A stretch of DNA of 64,000 nucleotides from CAYYIS01 sp964470965 (GCA_964470965.1 CAYYIS010000003.1:62001-126000); one strand, 5' to 3'. Counted from the first letter of the stretch, positions 9,670 to 19,391 are shown. A program made the numbers and translations. Notes: generated by a model not told the origin, from the letters alone.

Positions 9670-10669
9670 TACCACAGAGTTCCATGGATTTAAACAGTGG
9701 CTTCTTTCCCTGTGTCTTCTGGGATGTCTCTTGCTCTTCTCGGAACTGTTCTGGCGGGATAAAGAATTCGAGCCGTTAGTGAAGGACAGTCAAATTCTTT
9801 GGAGTAGCCTGCGAAACCAGGTATATGGGGAGAAAAAGATCGTGGTTTTAGGCGCTTCTCGGGCTTACCTTGGTCTGGACCTGAAGGTGCTGCGGCAGGA
9901 ATTCCCCGAATACGACATCGTACAACTCTCCTCTGCGGGACGTAATCCTAACTATACCCTGAAAGACCTCGTGGATGATCCTGAGTTCACCGGTATTATC
10001 CTGTGCAGCATGCGTTCCGACTGGCTCCTGCCCCGGAATCACAAAGGCCAGAAACGTCTGGTCGACTTCTACAGAAAGCAATTTTTCAGCCTGTCCAACC
10101 TGCAACGTCGTTTAAAAACCAGTATTGAGGCGTTCCTGCAGGGATCCCTGGTGACGCTATCTCCGGAGTTACGGCTAGCCTTGCTGCTGAAAACAGATTT
10201 CAATCCTTCACCAAAACCTTTATACAGGGGCCCCGATCGTTCTGCACGGACGTATTATTCAAAAATGCCGCCTTGGGTCCTTAAAAGGTTAAGGAAGCGT
10301 AAGTATAAAATCGAAATAAAACCTCGGCAGCCTACGAGCAGTTATCAGGCAGCCAATTTCGAGAGGGTGGCCAGACAGGATCTGAAGGGTTTGAACGCCA
10401 AACTCAGAAAACGCGGTGGACGCATCGTATTTCTACGGTTTCCCACCTCCGGAAAGTACTGGGAATCGGATGAACGGTGCTTTCCGAAAAAACGGTTCTG
10501 GGATAAAATCGGTAAGTGGAGCACGGTGCCGACCATTCATTTTAAAGATTATCCGGAACTGGATCAGTTCGAATGTCCGGACACGTCACATCTGGACGCG
10601 AACGATGCTCCGGTCTTTACGAAGCATCTGGTCCACATAATCAAACAAAAGATCCCCGGTCTCGAATAA
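9644..10669 (+). CDS. SGNH-like protein, probable partner of the MBOAT acyltransferase
   Basis: An N-terminal membrane anchor (about residues 18-38) precedes a soluble domain. The first block VVLGASRAYLGLDL gives the candidate nucleophile serine, and the C-terminal DTSHLD supplies the Asp-x-x-His typical of SGNH acyltransferases/esterases. The start is GTG 9644 with AGGAGA upstream, inside the MBOAT gene, so the two are translationally coupled. Likely role: the final O-acyl transfer onto an exported polysaccharide in the periplasm. The family match is by motif only. Confidence 0.68.
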   Translation: MHSSISSSDTTEFHGFKQWLLSLCLLGCLLLFSELFWRDKEFEPLVKDSQILWSSLRNQVYGEKKIVVLGASRAYLGLDLKVLRQEFPEYDIVQLSSAGRNPNYTLKDLVDDPEFTGIILCSMRSDWLLPRNHKGQKRLVDFYRKQFFSLSNLQRRLKTSIEAFLQGSLVTLSPELRLALLLKTDFNPSPKPLYRGPDRSARTYYSKMPPWVLKRLRKRKYKIEIKPRQPTSSYQAANFERVARQDLKGLNAKLRKRGGRIVFLRFPTSGKYWESDERCFPKKRFWDKIGKWSTVPTIHFKDYPELDQFECPDTSHLDANDAPVFTKHLVHIIKQKIPGLE

Positions 10670-10691
10670 GACCATTGTTCAGGGTTTCCGT

Positions 10692-12020
10692 ATGAATGTA
10701 TCTCTATGGATTTCATTCATTTTCTCTTCCGAGCAGCTTGCCAGGTGTAAGAGATTTCTGCCCTGGGGCATCATCGGGACCGGTATCGCCATCAGACTTT
10801 GCCAACTTCTGGAGAATCGCTCCCTATGGCTTGATGGTGCCCTCCTAGCCCTGAATATCGTAAAGAAGACTTCCAGCGAACTGTGGGATCGGAACCTTAT
10901 GGTGTATAATCAGGCCGCTCCGCTTCTGTTCCTTCAAGTTGAAAAATTATCATTTACACTTCTGGGTCCCACAGAGACGGCATTGCGTTTGTTCCCTTTC
11001 GTCTGTTCATGTGTTTCACTGATCCTTCTCTATAAAATCCTCGATGACATTATAGACAGCCGACTATGGCTATCAGTAGGTCTGGGTATCGGCACCTTTT
11101 CATACTGGCTGGTTTATTTTGCACAGGAAGTAAAACATTATGCCATAGATGAGATGGTGGCACTGTGTATCATTCTTGTGTTAATCCGTTTTCGAGCTGG
11201 ACCACCCTGGACCATTACCCAGTTGGCAATCTTTTCGATCACCGGTGTATTCGCGCCTTGGTTTTCCCACCCATCGGTCTTTATGCTGGCGGCGATGGGT
11301 GCCGCGTTATGCATTGCCTGTTTTAAAAAGGGTAACCGAAAAGATGTCCTGGATCTGATGTTGGTGTTCGTACTGTGGGGCATCACCCTGGCGCTTCTGT
11401 ACCGTATCTCCCTTTCGGATATCGCACAAAATAACGATCTACAGAGATTCTGGGCATTCGCGTTTATTCCTTATCCTACTGGATTTGAACAGATCTCGAC
11501 CGATCTCAAATTGTTTACAGAATTTTTAACCTATGCTGGCTTTCCTTCTACCTGGGCGATACTCATTGGTTGTCTCTTTTTTATCGGTATTATAGAGCTG
11601 TTCAAAAAGAACTGGACGATAGGATTGATGTTTTTTCTTCCTTTCTGTTTTACGATACTGGCATCTATGATACACCAATATCCATTTCATGGTAGATTAT
11701 TACTGTTTTTAATACCTATTCTGTATATAACAATCGTTTACGGGGCGGAGAAATTGACACAGGGACGATCCTATTATGTTTCCCTCGTTGTCGCCGGGTT
11801 CATCCTGTATCCCTTTATAAAAGATTTCGATAGAATCTCTAAGCCCATTCAACGGGAAGAAATCAGATCTCTGATCTCGTTTGTGGATCGTAATCGTAAA
11901 CCACAGGATAAAGTATACCTTTTACAGTGGGCAGTTCCTCTCGTAAGGTATTACAAACATGTGAACAAGTTCGATGATAATGGTTACTATTACGGCAGTC
12001 TCTTTCCGAGACGATGGTAG
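10692..12020 (+). CDS. GT39-like membrane glycosyltransferase, cut short by an in-frame TAG
   Basis: A hydrophobic GT-C protein with about ten membrane helices. The early RSLWLDGALLALNI stretch is the luminal acidic motif region of ArnT/PMT-type enzymes, which use lipid-linked sugar donors. The frame stops at TAG 12018-12020, but the same frame stays open for 57 more codons to TGA 12192-12194. Those codons encode a family-like tail, including HERVWILSTHM and GASLYLYTF. The full product would be about 500 aa. Either a nonsense mutation trimmed the gene, or the stop is read through, or it is a sequencing error. Confidence 0.82.
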   Translation: MNVSLWISFIFSSEQLARCKRFLPWGIIGTGIAIRLCQLLENRSLWLDGALLALNIVKKTSSELWDRNLMVYNQAAPLLFLQVEKLSFTLLGPTETALRLFPFVCSCVSLILLYKILDDIIDSRLWLSVGLGIGTFSYWLVYFAQEVKHYAIDEMVALCIILVLIRFRAGPPWTITQLAIFSITGVFAPWFSHPSVFMLAAMGAALCIACFKKGNRKDVLDLMLVFVLWGITLALLYRISLSDIAQNNDLQRFWAFAFIPYPTGFEQISTDLKLFTEFLTYAGFPSTWAILIGCLFFIGIIELFKKNWTIGLMFFLPFCFTILASMIHQYPFHGRLLLFLIPILYITIVYGAEKLTQGRSYYVSLVVAGFILYPFIKDFDRISKPIQREEIRSLISFVDRNRKPQDKVYLLQWAVPLVRYYKHVNKFDDNGYYYGSLFPRRW

Positions 12021-12194
12021 GCGGATATCAGCAAGTCCTCGAATCACGAACGGGTTTGGATATTGAGCACCCACATGTCCGGTAAAAGAAAGCGGAACTT
12101 TCTGTCTCGATTGAAAGGAAGGCGGTTTAGTGAATATCACAGGGTCGGCGCAAGCCTTTATTTGTACACGTTTGGAGACAAAAATTCGATATGA
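12018..12194 (+). pseudogene. Orphaned C-terminal tail of the GT39-like gene after an in-frame TAG
   Basis: Translation in the same frame after TAG gives ADISKSSNHERVWILSTHM and later residues, ending GASLYLYTFGDKNSI before TGA. The RVW-x-L and xLYLY segments resemble the usual C-terminal end of these membrane glycosyltransferases. Only one base change is needed to restore the gene; no frameshift is involved. Confidence 0.7.
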
Positions 12195-12244
12195 AATAGA
12201 ATTCACAAACCGGCTGGCTCATATCGTGACAGGGAAAATCCAAT

Positions 12245-13315
12245 ATGACTGAATATACACCGGGGCAAGTATCGCTCCGCATTAAACTGATCGGACTGGG
12301 ACTGTGCCTGTTTCTTGGTGTTCTGCTGACGGAAGGCGCCGTCCGGATCTATCTTTCATACATGAATTTGAATCCGGTGGTGCCGAAGTCCGTGGGCCGT
12401 TTCGACCCTCATTTGGGCTGGTCTCCCGAGCCCCTGTCACAGGGGTACTCTTCTAGAACGGGCTATCCGATAGAATACCGTATCAATTCCAAAGGACTGC
12501 GTGATACGGAAACCGATTATCAGAAACCGGATAGTCTATTCCGTATTGTCGTCCTGGGAGACTCCAGGGCCTTTGGCTTCGGCGTTCCTATCGAAAAACA
12601 CTTCACTGCTTTGCTGGAAGGATACTTTCGGCAGGTTGAGGTGATTAACATGGGGGTGGCCGGCTTCGGAGTGGACCAGCAACTGCTTTTCCTGAAATCG
12701 GAGGGATTCCGGTATGAACCGAACCTGATCCTCGCCTACGTGGCTCATTACGGTGACCATCGTCATATGCATGCTGAAAGATGGGGTAAACAGAAGCCGT
12801 ATTTTCTGCCGAAAAATGGAAAACTTGTACTGAAGAACTCGCCGATCCCCGATCCCGGTACAACTTTCTTCGGCTGGTTGCACACCAGAATCGTAACCTA
12901 CAGCAGGGTGTATGAAATCATCAATAACCGGTTGATGCAACCCCGTGCCCTTGCACAGAAGAATCAGATACAGAGACGGGAGAATACTGCTAATATGCAG
13001 GACCCAGAATTCAGCCGTATGTTGTATAACACCGGGGACCGGATCATATACGCTATGCATGAGGAATCTGCTCGTCGAGGCGCTGCCTTTGTACTGGTAA
13101 CGCAGATGTCCCGGCTGTACAAGGCTGCTGCAGACCGGGATATTCCGGTGCTTAATGTTGACGGGGCGTTGTCTAATGAACGCTATACATTGCCGGACGG
13201 CCTGCAGCATATCAATGAGCCCGGCAACGGTGTACTCGCCTGGGAGATCACTAGATTCCTCAAAGAGGGTGGTCTCATCCCGGACAGACACCTGATTCCG
13301 GATCGGGGAAATTGA
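12245..13315 (+). CDS. SGNH/GDSL-like hydrolase or acyltransferase, membrane-anchored
   Basis: One N-terminal transmembrane segment (about residues 13-34) anchors a periplasmic domain. Block I is FRIVVLGDSRAFGFGV, with the serine of GDSR as candidate nucleophile. The C-terminal LPDGLQHINEPGN supplies the expected Asp and His. This fits SGNH proteins that acylate or deacylate surface glycans, and it is the second such gene near the MBOAT. 356 aa. The start is ATG 12245 with AGGGAAAA upstream. Confidence 0.8.
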   Translation: MTEYTPGQVSLRIKLIGLGLCLFLGVLLTEGAVRIYLSYMNLNPVVPKSVGRFDPHLGWSPEPLSQGYSSRTGYPIEYRINSKGLRDTETDYQKPDSLFRIVVLGDSRAFGFGVPIEKHFTALLEGYFRQVEVINMGVAGFGVDQQLLFLKSEGFRYEPNLILAYVAHYGDHRHMHAERWGKQKPYFLPKNGKLVLKNSPIPDPGTTFFGWLHTRIVTYSRVYEIINNRLMQPRALAQKNQIQRRENTANMQDPEFSRMLYNTGDRIIYAMHEESARRGAAFVLVTQMSRLYKAAADRDIPVLNVDGALSNERYTLPDGLQHINEPGNGVLAWEITRFLKEGGLIPDRHLIPDRGN

Positions 13316-13372
13316 TGACCGCCGTGCAAGATCTGCCCGGCCTGTTCCGTTCTGAATTTAGGGATTTATCGT

Positions 13373-13993
13373 ATGCCTAAAATTTTCGGTATCGGCCTGC
13401 AACGCACAGGTACCACCTCACTTCATGTTGCTCTGAAGATACTGGGCTACCGGACAATTCATGGTCCGTTCGCTCTGTATCCGGATCCCGCCCCGGATTT
13501 TATGGCCGATTACGATGCATTTTCAGATAATCCTATTCCACTGTTGTATCAGAAACTCGACAGCGCCTACCCCGGCAGCAAATTCATCCTGACAACACGG
13601 CATCCGGATGGATGGATAGAAAGTGTGCGGTGGCTCTTCAACACCGGCCGTATAGAGGGAAACTGGCAGGCGGATTCGATTATAGACGAAATACACAACG
13701 CATTATATGGGACCACTCGGTTTGATGAAAATATATTTCGGGAGGTCTGGCACGCCTACCATGAAGACGTTTTACGATACTTTTCTGACCGGCCGGAGGA
13801 TTTACTGACTGTCGACTTCTCCGGTGGTGACAAATGGGGAAAACTCTGTACGTTTCTGGATCGGGAGATACCTCCGGTCGATTTCCCAAGATCCAACGAG
13901 GCATCATGGATACGTACTCTGATAGCTCCAGCCAGATACCTTGTCAAAAGGATCATCGGCTGGAAACTCTCCGATTATAACATGAAACGATAG
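13373..13993 (+). CDS. Sulfotransferase family protein
   Basis: A PAPS-dependent sulfotransferase fold is indicated by the 5'-phosphosulfate loop IGLQRTGTTSL (residues 7-17) and the 3'-phosphate stretch KFILTTRHPDGWIESV. At 206 aa it is short but within range for this subfamily. Together with the second sulfotransferase at 21260, it suggests that the glycan made here is sulfated. The acceptor is unknown. It is convergent with the methyltransferase gene that follows. Confidence 0.85.
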   Translation: MPKIFGIGLQRTGTTSLHVALKILGYRTIHGPFALYPDPAPDFMADYDAFSDNPIPLLYQKLDSAYPGSKFILTTRHPDGWIESVRWLFNTGRIEGNWQADSIIDEIHNALYGTTRFDENIFREVWHAYHEDVLRYFSDRPEDLLTVDFSGGDKWGKLCTFLDREIPPVDFPRSNEASWIRTLIAPARYLVKRIIGWKLSDYNMKR

Positions 13994-14079
13994 TGTACAT
14001 CCAGAAACACGAAGCAGAAGAACGCCAGCCAGGTTTTCGCAGTTCGCCCGAGGTCTCCCGTTGTTCGGCGCCAGGTCGT

Positions 14080-15033
14080 CTAATCCTGATTGGGCATTCT
14101 CGCAGCTACTGCAAAAATCCCTATTCCCGGCATGCTCCAATCCTTAGCTTTGATTAGCCTGGAATGATTGTAAAAGTGGTTTGCAAGATGCAATGGATCT
14201 CGAACTATTGACTTCAAGAGATGGAAACGTGATGGTCCCGCATATTTAACAGTGCCGCTCCAGCCGGGACGAAGTGCTTTTTCGGAGAAAATAAATTCTG
14301 AAAAACCTGTCTCTTTTAATAAATACACAATTGATTCAGGAGCAAAGTACCATCTATGATCAAGTGCATACATCCAATGTCTATTCCCGCAAAGTAAACG
14401 ATCTTTGCTTTTGTAGTTACCTGTCTCTAAGATCAGCCAGCCATCCTTTTTGAGATGACTGCTGGCGTCACTCAGAAGTTCTAATGGATCAGGAATGTGT
14501 TCGATCACGTCCCACAGTGTCACAATGTCAAACTTTTCAGTGTCGCTGATATCTCTTATTGTTCCTTCTATTGCTTCTATAGTTGGGATATTCAATATTC
14601 TATCTTTCTGTATTGCAGGATCTACTGCTGTCACTTCGTAACCCTTTTCAGCCGCGACCTCTGCAAACAAACCGGCGCCTGCCCCAAGGTCTAACAGCTG
14701 GTTGCCCTTAGCGGGTAATTTTGATAGAAATTCAAATTCCAATTCTGCGATTTTACGCTTTCGGTCCGGATTGAAATAGTCAGTTCTCGTTTTTCCAGCA
14801 TCTTCATAAGAGGTATTAAAATGTTGAACGCTTTCTTCTTCAGTGCGTCCCAGCGGATATTGCCATGCAAAAATGCAGTCATTGCACTCTACTATGTTGA
14901 CAAAGCATTGAGCTGATGAATCGGCTGCGATCCGCTGAAGCATGGTTAAGTTATCAGATCCGCACACTAAACATTTTCTGTCTTGTGGTTTAAATTGAAT
15001 TGTGGACACAATCTCCCTCATCAGAACTGACAT
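14080..15033 (-). CDS. SAM-dependent methyltransferase with N-terminal zinc ribbon
   Basis: The only reverse-strand gene in the glycan locus. Cys21/Cys24 (CLVC) and Cys50/Cys53 (CNDC) form a likely zinc ribbon. The SAM-binding motif LLDLGAGAGLFAEVA follows, with VTAVDPA and FDIVTLWDVIEHI as motifs I-III. Members of this family methylate sugars or other small molecules in surface-glycan and secondary-metabolite loci. 317 aa. The gene and its two right-hand neighbours are visibly richer in A+T than the rest of the locus. There is no clear ribosome site at the first ATG. Confidence 0.88.
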   Translation of the reverse strand: MSVLMREIVSTIQFKPQDRKCLVCGSDNLTMLQRIAADSSAQCFVNIVECNDCIFAWQYPLGRTEEESVQHFNTSYEDAGKTRTDYFNPDRKRKIAELEFEFLSKLPAKGNQLLDLGAGAGLFAEVAAEKGYEVTAVDPAIQKDRILNIPTIEAIEGTIRDISDTEKFDIVTLWDVIEHIPDPLELLSDASSHLKKDGWLILETGNYKSKDRLLCGNRHWMYALDHRWYFAPESIVYLLKETGFSEFIFSEKALRPGWSGTVKYAGPSRFHLLKSIVRDPLHLANHFYNHSRLIKAKDWSMPGIGIFAVAARMPNQD

Positions 15034-15104
15034 ATGAATGGTAAACTAGCATAACGGACATGATGCAATAGGCGAGACTATTTATAGAGTAAGCATGGGT
15101 TAAA

Positions 15105-16370
15105 ATGAGAATACTTATTACTGATTTTTACTGTGCGTCCAATCGTGGTGACGCTGCGATTTTAGAAGGAATGATTGCATCTATTCTGAAACATTTTCCA
15201 AATGTGAATATTAGAGTTATGGGCGATCATCCGAAAGCTATAAAAATCATTAACGAAGTAGAAGCGATCCCGCAGCCCTTTACAAATATAGGGTTCGGAA
15301 TAAAAAGATGGAAAAATTTTTCGTTGATGGGATATTATCTTTGCGCAGCCTGGTTTTTCAGTTCTCTATCTATTCACTTCCCGAAGTTAAGTCACCCCTC
15401 TGTAAAGGCGTATTTAAAAGCGGATATAGTCATAAGTAAAGGGGGTGGTTGTCTGAGTGATGTTTATAGGGCGGACGTGTTAGGACGTTTATGGGGACTG
15501 TACTTTTCCAAGCTTCTAAGAAAACCTACTTTCATTTACGCTCAGTCGATCGGTCCCCTTGAGGATCACGTCAATAAATGGATGGCTTCTTTTGTCTTAA
15601 ATCGTCTGGATTTTATCACCGTAAGGGATAAGAGGTCAGAGGAAATCCTAGATGAAATTGGCGTTTGCAAAGAGAAGATTCGCGTCACCGCTGACGCGGC
15701 CTTTAATTTACCGTTTGATCAGATAAAAAGCTTCTCCAGTATCCGTTATGAGCGTCTCCCGGAAATCGAGGGTGTGCTACCCGTTAGTATTTCCGTCAGG
15801 CAGGTAGCCTTTTATTCGGACTCAAATACACATGAGCAATATGTGAAAGCGCTTGCGGCATTAGCCGACTGGCTTATCGAAGTAAGGGGAGCAAAAATCT
15901 ATTTTGCTTCGACGTGTACAGGTTTCGCCGCATACCACAATGATGACCGCCTTGTAGCCCATGAAGTCATACAGTGTATGAAAAGTAAGGGTACTGGTAA
16001 TCCCGTAGTGGTTAGTGGAGAATACACAGCTGCGGAGTTGTCCCATCTTTATGGTCAAATGGCCCTGCATGTAGGCACCAGGATGCATTCAAACATACTT
16101 GCTCTACTGCAAGGTACTCCTATTGTACCGATAGAATACGAATCCAAAACCTCCGGTTTAATGGAGTTGTTAGGATTGGGGAACCTGGTCATTGGCATCG
16201 AAGGTATAGAGGCAGAGACGCTGAAGCGGGAAGTAGATCAAGTTTTAAGAAACAAAAATAACATTAAATACTTGATAAAACAAAAACTTCCTAGAATAAA
16301 AAAGAAAGCTGAAGAATCAGCAATCGAGATTAAATCATATCTTTACGGATACAATATGAAGATTGGTTAA
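15105..16370 (+). CDS. Polysaccharide pyruvyl transferase family protein
   Basis: Adds a pyruvyl ketal from phosphoenolpyruvate to sugars in cell-surface polysaccharides. Seen here are the N-terminal ILITDFYCASNRGDAAILEG motif, the DIVISKGGGCLSD loop, PTFIYAQSIGPL, and the conserved THVGTR-type ALHVGTRMHSNI with the catalytic-region His/Arg near the C-terminus. 421 aa is normal. It is divergent from the methyltransferase and followed after 6 nt by a GT4 gene, so 15105-17597 is probably one unit. Codon use is A+T-rich. Confidence 0.9.
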   Translation: MRILITDFYCASNRGDAAILEGMIASILKHFPNVNIRVMGDHPKAIKIINEVEAIPQPFTNIGFGIKRWKNFSLMGYYLCAAWFFSSLSIHFPKLSHPSVKAYLKADIVISKGGGCLSDVYRADVLGRLWGLYFSKLLRKPTFIYAQSIGPLEDHVNKWMASFVLNRLDFITVRDKRSEEILDEIGVCKEKIRVTADAAFNLPFDQIKSFSSIRYERLPEIEGVLPVSISVRQVAFYSDSNTHEQYVKALAALADWLIEVRGAKIYFASTCTGFAAYHNDDRLVAHEVIQCMKSKGTGNPVVVSGEYTAAELSHLYGQMALHVGTRMHSNILALLQGTPIVPIEYESKTSGLMELLGLGNLVIGIEGIEAETLKREVDQVLRNKNNIKYLIKQKLPRIKKKAEESAIEIKSYLYGYNMKIG

Positions 16371-16376
16371 GTAATC

Positions 16377-17597
16377 ATGAAAATTTCTTTTTTAGTGACT
16401 AAATTTCCAAGTTTATCAGAGACTTTTATCCTAAATCAAATTACGGGATTATTGGACAGGGGGCATGAAGTAGATATTATGGCAAGCAGGCCGGGAAATG
16501 ATCCAAAACTTCATCCGGATGTTAAAAAGTACAATCTGTTAGATCGGACTCACTATATGGAGAAGCCAGCTAACAGATTCTTGCATGTTATCAAATCAAT
16601 AACATGCATTCTAATGTATTTCCCGGTAAAACCTCTGCCTGTTTTGAGATCGTTAATCAACTTAAAACATTGCAATAAGACTTATGTCCGTTGGCTTATT
16701 TATGTTTTACCAGCCTTTTTAAAGAACGGTCCCTACGATATTTTACAGTGTCACTTTGGTACAAATGGGAACGCAGGTGTCTTACTAAAAAAATTTGGTA
16801 TTATTGAGAGTAAGATCGTAACAATGTTTCATGGTTACGACATAAGGTTAGGAATTGAAAACGGGGGAAATATTTATCAAGAGCTATTCAAACGAGGAGA
16901 TTTGTTTCTTTCCATTAGCGAGTATAATTACCGATATTTAATTGAGTTTGGGTTGAACAAAGTCAAACTCCTCCATCATCCTGTAGGAGTTGAGTTGGAT
17001 GAATTCACCCCTAAACGTAAACGGCATACACCTGCCAATGATTTAAAGTCTTTAAAAATCCTGTCGGTCGCTCGCTTAGTCGAAGCAAAGGGCTTAGAAT
17101 ATGGGATTAAGGCCTTTTATCAAATATTTAAAAAAAACATAAAACCGGAATTGAAACTAACCTACACTATTGTTGGTTGCGGAGAGCAGGAAAGAAAGCT
17201 GAAAGATTTGATAAACCACCTGAATTTAGATGTCAGTGTGAAGTTAGTTGGAGCTATGAATCGGTGTGAGATAAGAAATGAACTTCAGAATAGTCATGTT
17301 TTTGTTCTTCCGAGTGTAGCAGAGGCCTTGCCTGTAAGTTTGCTTGAAGCACAGGCAACCGGGCTTCCCGTAATTGCCACCTCAGTGGGTAGCGTTGACC
17401 AGGCCATGGTCGATGGTGAATCCGGATTTTTAGTTCCACCGCGAGATATAGGTGCCTTAGCTGAAAAGTTACAGTATCTTATTGAACATCCTGAAATCTG
17501 CTCGGATATGGGTTACGCTGGTCGGAGATACGTTGAAGAGTATTACGATATCAACAAGCTGAATGATAGACTGGTAAAAATTTATAAGGATACTTAA
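16377..17597 (+). CDS. Glycosyltransferase family 4 (WcaL/colanic-acid type)
   Basis: A GT-B fold retaining glycosyltransferase. The N-terminus ISFLVTKFPSLSETFILNQI is characteristic of colanic-acid-type GT4 enzymes. The donor site is KILSVARLVEAKGLEYGI, and the C-terminal E-x7-E region is EALPVSLLEAQATGLPVIAT. 406 aa, starting 6 nt after the pyruvyltransferase stop. It probably extends the repeat unit on the cytoplasmic side of the membrane. A+T-rich like its left neighbour. Confidence 0.93.
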   Translation: MKISFLVTKFPSLSETFILNQITGLLDRGHEVDIMASRPGNDPKLHPDVKKYNLLDRTHYMEKPANRFLHVIKSITCILMYFPVKPLPVLRSLINLKHCNKTYVRWLIYVLPAFLKNGPYDILQCHFGTNGNAGVLLKKFGIIESKIVTMFHGYDIRLGIENGGNIYQELFKRGDLFLSISEYNYRYLIEFGLNKVKLLHHPVGVELDEFTPKRKRHTPANDLKSLKILSVARLVEAKGLEYGIKAFYQIFKKNIKPELKLTYTIVGCGEQERKLKDLINHLNLDVSVKLVGAMNRCEIRNELQNSHVFVLPSVAEALPVSLLEAQATGLPVIATSVGSVDQAMVDGESGFLVPPRDIGALAEKLQYLIEHPEICSDMGYAGRRYVEEYYDINKLNDRLVKIYKDT

Positions 17598-17598
17598 A

Positions 17599-18486
17599 TT
17601 GTCGGCGTTAAAAAAACAGTTTTCCGTTATTGTTCCGTTCTTCAATGCCGAGACGCATATCGAAGCCTGCATCCGCGGACTCCTGGAGCAGACCTACCCT
17701 GAAGATCGTTATGAAATCATCATGATCGACAACAATTCCAGTGATGCCTCCGCAGACATCGTAAGACAGTTTCCACAGATCAGGTTGTTGAGTGAATCAA
17801 CCCAGGGTGCTTATGCGGCCCGAAACACCGGATTGAATGAAGCAGTCGGTACCATCATCGCTTTCACGGATCCGGACTGCATCCCCTTGGATGACTGGCT
17901 GGATCGAATCAATGAGGCACTGTCGGCTCCTGATGTGGATATTGTCATTGGCAGTCACCAACCGCCCCCGGGATCCGGAATGGTTGCTATGCTCGCAGCG
18001 CACCGGCATGAACAAAGCCGGTATATTTTTAACGGCGACGACCGGTTGATATATTTTGGTCTCTGCAACAATATGGCGGTCCGGAGGACGGTTTTTCACG
18101 TGCAGGGACCGTTTGTGGAACGGGCGCGGGGAGCGGACACGCTGATGGTGCTCGAATACACGGCACGGTGTTCATGCCGGGGCGTTCGGTATATTCCTGA
18201 GGTGGCGGTCCGGCATCTGGAGACCGTGAGTTTGAGGGGCCACTACAGAAAGTTCTTCGTTCATGGAGCCAATAGCAGCCGGGTCCGAAACGATGCTGAG
18301 GGACGTATAATCACACGCAGGGAACGGAATATCATCATTCGACGAACTGTCCAGAATCAGAATTATGGTTGGGTAAAATCGCTTATCTTGCTTGTGTTAC
18401 TTTTCTGCGGTAGTATTCTCTGGGCTGCCGGGGTGTTTTATGCAAGACGGCATGCATACGATCCGGTGGGCGGTGATTCCGAATGA
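17599..18486 (+). CDS. Glycosyltransferase family 2
   Basis: GT-A fold: FSVIVPFFNAETHIEACI at the N-terminus, IIMIDNNSSD for nucleotide binding, GAYAARNTGL, and the metal motif AFTDPDCIP near residue 94. A C-terminal hydrophobic segment suggests membrane association. The start is TTG 17599, one base after the preceding stop codon. It is clearly paralogous to the gene at 22276: both share QGAYA-x-RNTG and AFTD-x-DC with the same spacing. The next gene overlaps by 4 nt. Confidence 0.9.
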   Translation: MSALKKQFSVIVPFFNAETHIEACIRGLLEQTYPEDRYEIIMIDNNSSDASADIVRQFPQIRLLSESTQGAYAARNTGLNEAVGTIIAFTDPDCIPLDDWLDRINEALSAPDVDIVIGSHQPPPGSGMVAMLAAHRHEQSRYIFNGDDRLIYFGLCNNMAVRRTVFHVQGPFVERARGADTLMVLEYTARCSCRGVRYIPEVAVRHLETVSLRGHYRKFFVHGANSSRVRNDAEGRIITRRERNIIIRRTVQNQNYGWVKSLILLVLLFCGSILWAAGVFYARRHAYDPVGGDSE

Positions 18487-19391
18487 CCAGGCCAATGTGC
18501 TCCGTGATTGTTCCGACCTATAACCGTCCGGAACAACTGGTCGCATGCCTTCGGGCGCTTGCGCGTCAGACCTATCCCCGGGAACGGACGGAGGTGATCG
18601 TGGTGGATGACGGAAGCGATGAGCCGCCGGAGGCGGTTGTTGCGTCCATGCAGGACATTCTTGATGTTACGCTTGTGAGCCAGGAGAATTCCGGTCCCGC
18701 CACGGCTCGTAACACCGGTGCCGGAAATGCCCGTGGTGCTCTGCTGGCGTTTACCGATGATGACTGTATGCCTGCACCCGACTGGTTGGGCACACTCGTA
18801 GATACCGCCGAGAGGAATGAAGGCTGCCTTATAGGAGGGTGTACAGTAAACCGGCTGCACGACAATCCGTATGCCTGTGCACATCAACTTTTCACAGATT
18901 TTTTGTATTCGCACTACAATATCAAACCGGACAGATCAAAGTTCTTTGCATCGAACAACATGGCCTGTCCCGCAGATCGTTTCAGGAAGCTTCAGGGATT
19001 TGACACGGTGTATCCCGGTGCCGGGGGAGAGGATCGTGCATTCTGCGATCACTGGCTGAGACAGGGTTACCGGATGGTTTACGCGTCCGGAGCTTTGGTT
19101 TATCACGCCCATATGTTTACAGGCTCTACGTTCTGGCGGCAACATTTCAACTACGGACGCGGCGCCTACAGATTTCGCAGGCAGTGCCAGAGGCAGGACC
19201 GAAAGGCGTTAACCGTTGAAGCAACGTCTTTTTACCTCAGACTGGTCCTCGCACCTTACAACCAGAAGGATAATTCGTCTGGGTTGCGGTGGCGGCCGCT
19301 TCTGGTTTTTCTCATGTTCACCACACAAGTAGCCAACACAGCTGGTTTTTTCAGGGAAATGGTGATGGCATCAGTGGAGATCGGTAGATGA
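18483..19391 (+). CDS. Glycosyltransferase family 2
   Basis: GT-A fold with CSVIVPTYNRPEQLVACL, VIVVDDGSDE and the DXD-type segment AFTDDDCMPAPDW. The later GAGGEDRAFCDHWLRQG stretch holds the probable catalytic base region (ED). 302 aa. The ATGA overlap with the previous gene shows translational coupling. Both probably act in sequence on the same lipid-linked glycan. The decayed GT87-like gene follows. Confidence 0.92.
   Translation: MTRPMCSVIVPTYNRPEQLVACLRALARQTYPRERTEVIVVDDGSDEPPEAVVASMQDILDVTLVSQENSGPATARNTGAGNARGALLAFTDDDCMPAPDWLGTLVDTAERNEGCLIGGCTVNRLHDNPYACAHQLFTDFLYSHYNIKPDRSKFFASNNMACPADRFRKLQGFDTVYPGAGGEDRAFCDHWLRQGYRMVYASGALVYHAHMFTGSTFWRQHFNYGRGAYRFRRQCQRQDRKALTVEATSFYLRLVLAPYNQKDNSSGLRWRPLLVFLMFTTQVANTAGFFREMVMASVEIGR

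Noticed and set aside
10692..12194. Reassigned stop codon (alternative genetic code)
   Set aside because: TAG, TGA and TAA all end other intact genes in this window, and interrupted genes show different stops plus a frameshift. Mutation or error is simpler.
13994..14079. Terminator between the convergent sulfotransferase and methyltransferase genes
   Set aside because: No stem of useful length followed by a T-run was seen on either strand.
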